In this document: one piece after another, positions 22,704-23,885 of the stretch
Layout of the letters: each line of letters starts with the position of its first letter
How positions within the stretch are numbered: position 1 is the first letter of the stretch
DNA from: Clostridia bacterium
Lineage (GTDB): Bacteria; Bacillota; Clostridia; Monoglobales; Monoglobaceae
Length of the DNA: 23,885 bases
Assembly (NCBI GenBank): GCA_900769795.1
Contig: CAAGHZ010000083.1
Span: forward strand, 1-23,885
Direction of reading: 5' to 3'
Program-made: the position numbers and the translations under genes
Notes under the pieces: generated by a model
What the model was told of the DNA's origin: nothing
What the model saw: only the letters and a program-made list of their open reading frames with translations
Database searches by the model: none

Positions 22704-23684
22704 ATGTGTACTGCGATTACAGTTACAATAGGCGATAATTATTTTGGCAGAAACCTTGATTATGAATATGACTTTGGACAGAAGGTGGTAGTTACGCCAA
22801 GAAAATATTTGTTTAAATTTTCAAACGGAGAAGTTTTGGGTGATCATTATGCTATGATAGGTATGGCGTTGGTGTGCGACAACTATCCTTTATATTTTGA
22901 TGCAACCAACGAGATGGGCCTCAGCATGGCGGGGCTTAATTTCCCTGATAATGCAAAGTATATGAAGAAGTCAGACAGCGCAGTAAATGTTGCATCCTAT
23001 GAGTTTATACCATTTGTCTTATCAAAGTGCAAAACTGTTGTGGAAGCAAAAGAGCTGATTGGCATGATAAACATAACAGACGAGGCGTTTAATGAGAGTT
23101 TGTCGCCCTCGCCACTTCATTGGATTGTAGCAGATAAGGAAGAGTGTATAACAGTCGAACAAACTAAAGACGGATTAAAGATATACGACAATTCTGTCGG
23201 GATTTTAACCAACAACCCGCCTTTTGATTATCAGATGCAGAATCTCTCGAATTATATGTCTGTTACTGCAAAAGAACCGATAAATTTGTTCTCGGGGAAA
23301 ATAGATATTCAGCCATACAGCAGAGGAATGGGAGGTATTGGGCTGCCCGGGGATTTATCATCTGCATCAAGATTTGTCAGGGCGAGTTTTATAAAACTTA
23401 ATTGTATTTTTGGCAATGAGGAGAAAAACATTATAAATGAGTTTTTTCACATTTTATATTCAGTTTATCAGCAGAGAGGCTGCGCGCAGGTGGGGGACAG
23501 TTTTGAAATAACAAATTACAGTTCCTGTTGCAACACAAATAAGGGTATTTATTATTACACAACCTATCAAAACAGCGATATAATTGGCGTAGATATGCAT
23601 TGCGTGGACCTTGAAGGAGCGTCTGTTGTAGTGTATGAACTAATAAAAAATTCCAATGTTATTATTCAAAATTCTATAACCTGA
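22704..23684 (+). CDS. Choloylglycine hydrolase family protein (bile-salt-hydrolase type)
   Basis: This is an N-terminal-nucleophile enzyme that hydrolyses amide bonds, most likely of conjugated bile salts, releasing glycine or taurine; penicillin V acylases share the fold. The 326-residue product begins MCTAI, so Cys2 becomes the nucleophile after Met removal. Other active-site features are present: FGRNLDYE with Arg16 and Asp19, AGLNFP (76-81), LTNNPPFDY (168-176), and GLPGDLSSASRFVRA (213-227). No signal peptide, as usual for this family. ATG at 22704 has GGAGG at 22692-22696; the frame is open upstream but the Cys must be residue 2. No promoter is obvious in the 38 bases after the ung terminator, and no clear terminator follows. 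Bile-salt activity suggests a gut habitat; the exact substrate is not fixed by sequence. Confidence 0.9.
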   Translation: MCTAITVTIGDNYFGRNLDYEYDFGQKVVVTPRKYLFKFSNGEVLGDHYAMIGMALVCDNYPLYFDATNEMGLSMAGLNFPDNAKYMKKSDSAVNVASYEFIPFVLSKCKTVVEAKELIGMINITDEAFNESLSPSPLHWIVADKEECITVEQTKDGLKIYDNSVGILTNNPPFDYQMQNLSNYMSVTAKEPINLFSGKIDIQPYSRGMGGIGLPGDLSSASRFVRASFIKLNCIFGNEEKNIINEFFHILYSVYQQRGCAQVGDSFEITNYSSCCNTNKGIYYYTTYQNSDIIGVDMHCVDLEGASVVVYELIKNSNVIIQNSIT

Positions 23685-23723
23685 TTGTTATTAAATTTTT
23701 ATAAAAAAATATAAATCTATTTG

Positions 23724-23752
23724 TTGCTTTTTGTAGAACATTATGATAAAAT
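23724..23752 (+). promoter_or_regulatory. Putative sigma-A promoter for the permease gene
   Basis: TTGCTT (23724-23729), 17-base spacer, TAAAAT (23747-23752), 50 bases before the next start codon. The boxes are moderate matches in an A/T-rich gap. Confidence 0.55.
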
Positions 23753-23802
23753 GGTAAAAAATATTAAAATTATAATCTTTAAATCATTTTGGAGGGTTTA
23801 TT

Positions 23803-23885
23803 ATGAATTTGATTTATGGAGTAAACGACAAGCCAAAGTTTGGTCAGGTTTTAATTTTTGCTTTCCAGCAAATACTTGCCATTCT
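23803..23885 (+). CDS. NCS2-family uracil/xanthine permease, 3' truncated
   Basis: Only 27 codons are present before the window ends. MNLIYGVNDKPKFGQVLIFAFQQILAIL matches, piece by piece, the start of nucleobase:cation symporter-2 proteins: a short YGVNDKP lead-in, then the beginning of the first membrane helix with FAFQQ. These proteins import uracil, xanthine or related bases across the cell membrane. GGAGGG at 23791-23796 gives good spacing to the ATG. The short leader shows no riboswitch. Substrate cannot be told from this fragment. Confidence 0.78.
   Translation, partial: MNLIYGVNDKPKFGQVLIFAFQQILAI

Noticed and set aside
23685..23723. A/T-rich hairpin after the choloylglycine hydrolase gene as terminator
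   Set aside because: Only A/T pairing with many alternatives; no GC stem or clear order, so it cannot be told from composition.
1..23885. Prophage, CRISPR array, integron, toxin-antitoxin or defence system
   Set aside because: No spaced repeats of CRISPR type, no integrase, transposase, nuclease or toxin-like gene pairs; gene content is housekeeping with a few surface enzymes.

Overview
The window looks like chromosomal DNA from a Gram-positive, spore-forming, gut-type Clostridia. The support is: a germination protease (GPR) gene; the Firmicutes-style rimP-nusA-rnpM-ylxQ-infB cluster; MecA, NrdR, RNase J and a PrsA-like lipoprotein; strong AGGAGG-type ribosome sites; sigma-A promoters with 17-bp spacers; and a bile-salt-hydrolase-type enzyme. 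Both ends cut through genes. The first 19 bases match the end of an Illumina TruSeq adapter, so the left edge is an assembly end with unremoved adapter.

Layout. 1-3427: 5'-truncated mecA (+), rpsT (-), gpr (+) and murA (-), with strong terminators between the convergent pairs. 3428-6123: an AT-rich gap with a good promoter, then a secreted SASA-type SGNH esterase. 6174-6706: nrdR with its own promoter. 6725-17190: one long same-strand run, promoter, hairpin leader, rimP, nusA, rnpM, ylxQ, infB, rbfA, nrnA, truB, ribF, an SGNH lipoprotein, a PrsA-like foldase lipoprotein and a cyclophilin. Its first part makes translation and RNA-maturation factors; its last three genes concern the cell surface and protein folding. 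The truB-ribF gap holds nested palindromic repeats. 17191-17509: a non-coding stretch with two compact inverted-repeat elements and a terminator. 17510-21691: minus strand, RNase J behind a roughly 230-nt structured leader, preceded by a 754-residue nucleotidyltransferase/left-handed-beta-helix/phosphohexomutase fusion in which both enzyme domains have lost their usual signatures. 21692-23885: ung (+) with a palindromic repeat against its ribosome site, a choloylglycine hydrolase, and the start of an NCS2 uracil/xanthine permease.

Most genes are ordinary housekeeping. The points that deserve a second look are the RNase J leader (hairpins plus a 17-nt direct repeat), the doubly degenerate fusion protein, the SGNH lipoprotein with a large insertion, the repeat-rich gaps, and a 16-nt exact repeat shared by the nusA and infB translation starts. 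I found no transposase, phage, CRISPR, tRNA or rRNA. Family calls rest on motifs recognised by eye; no database search was run.
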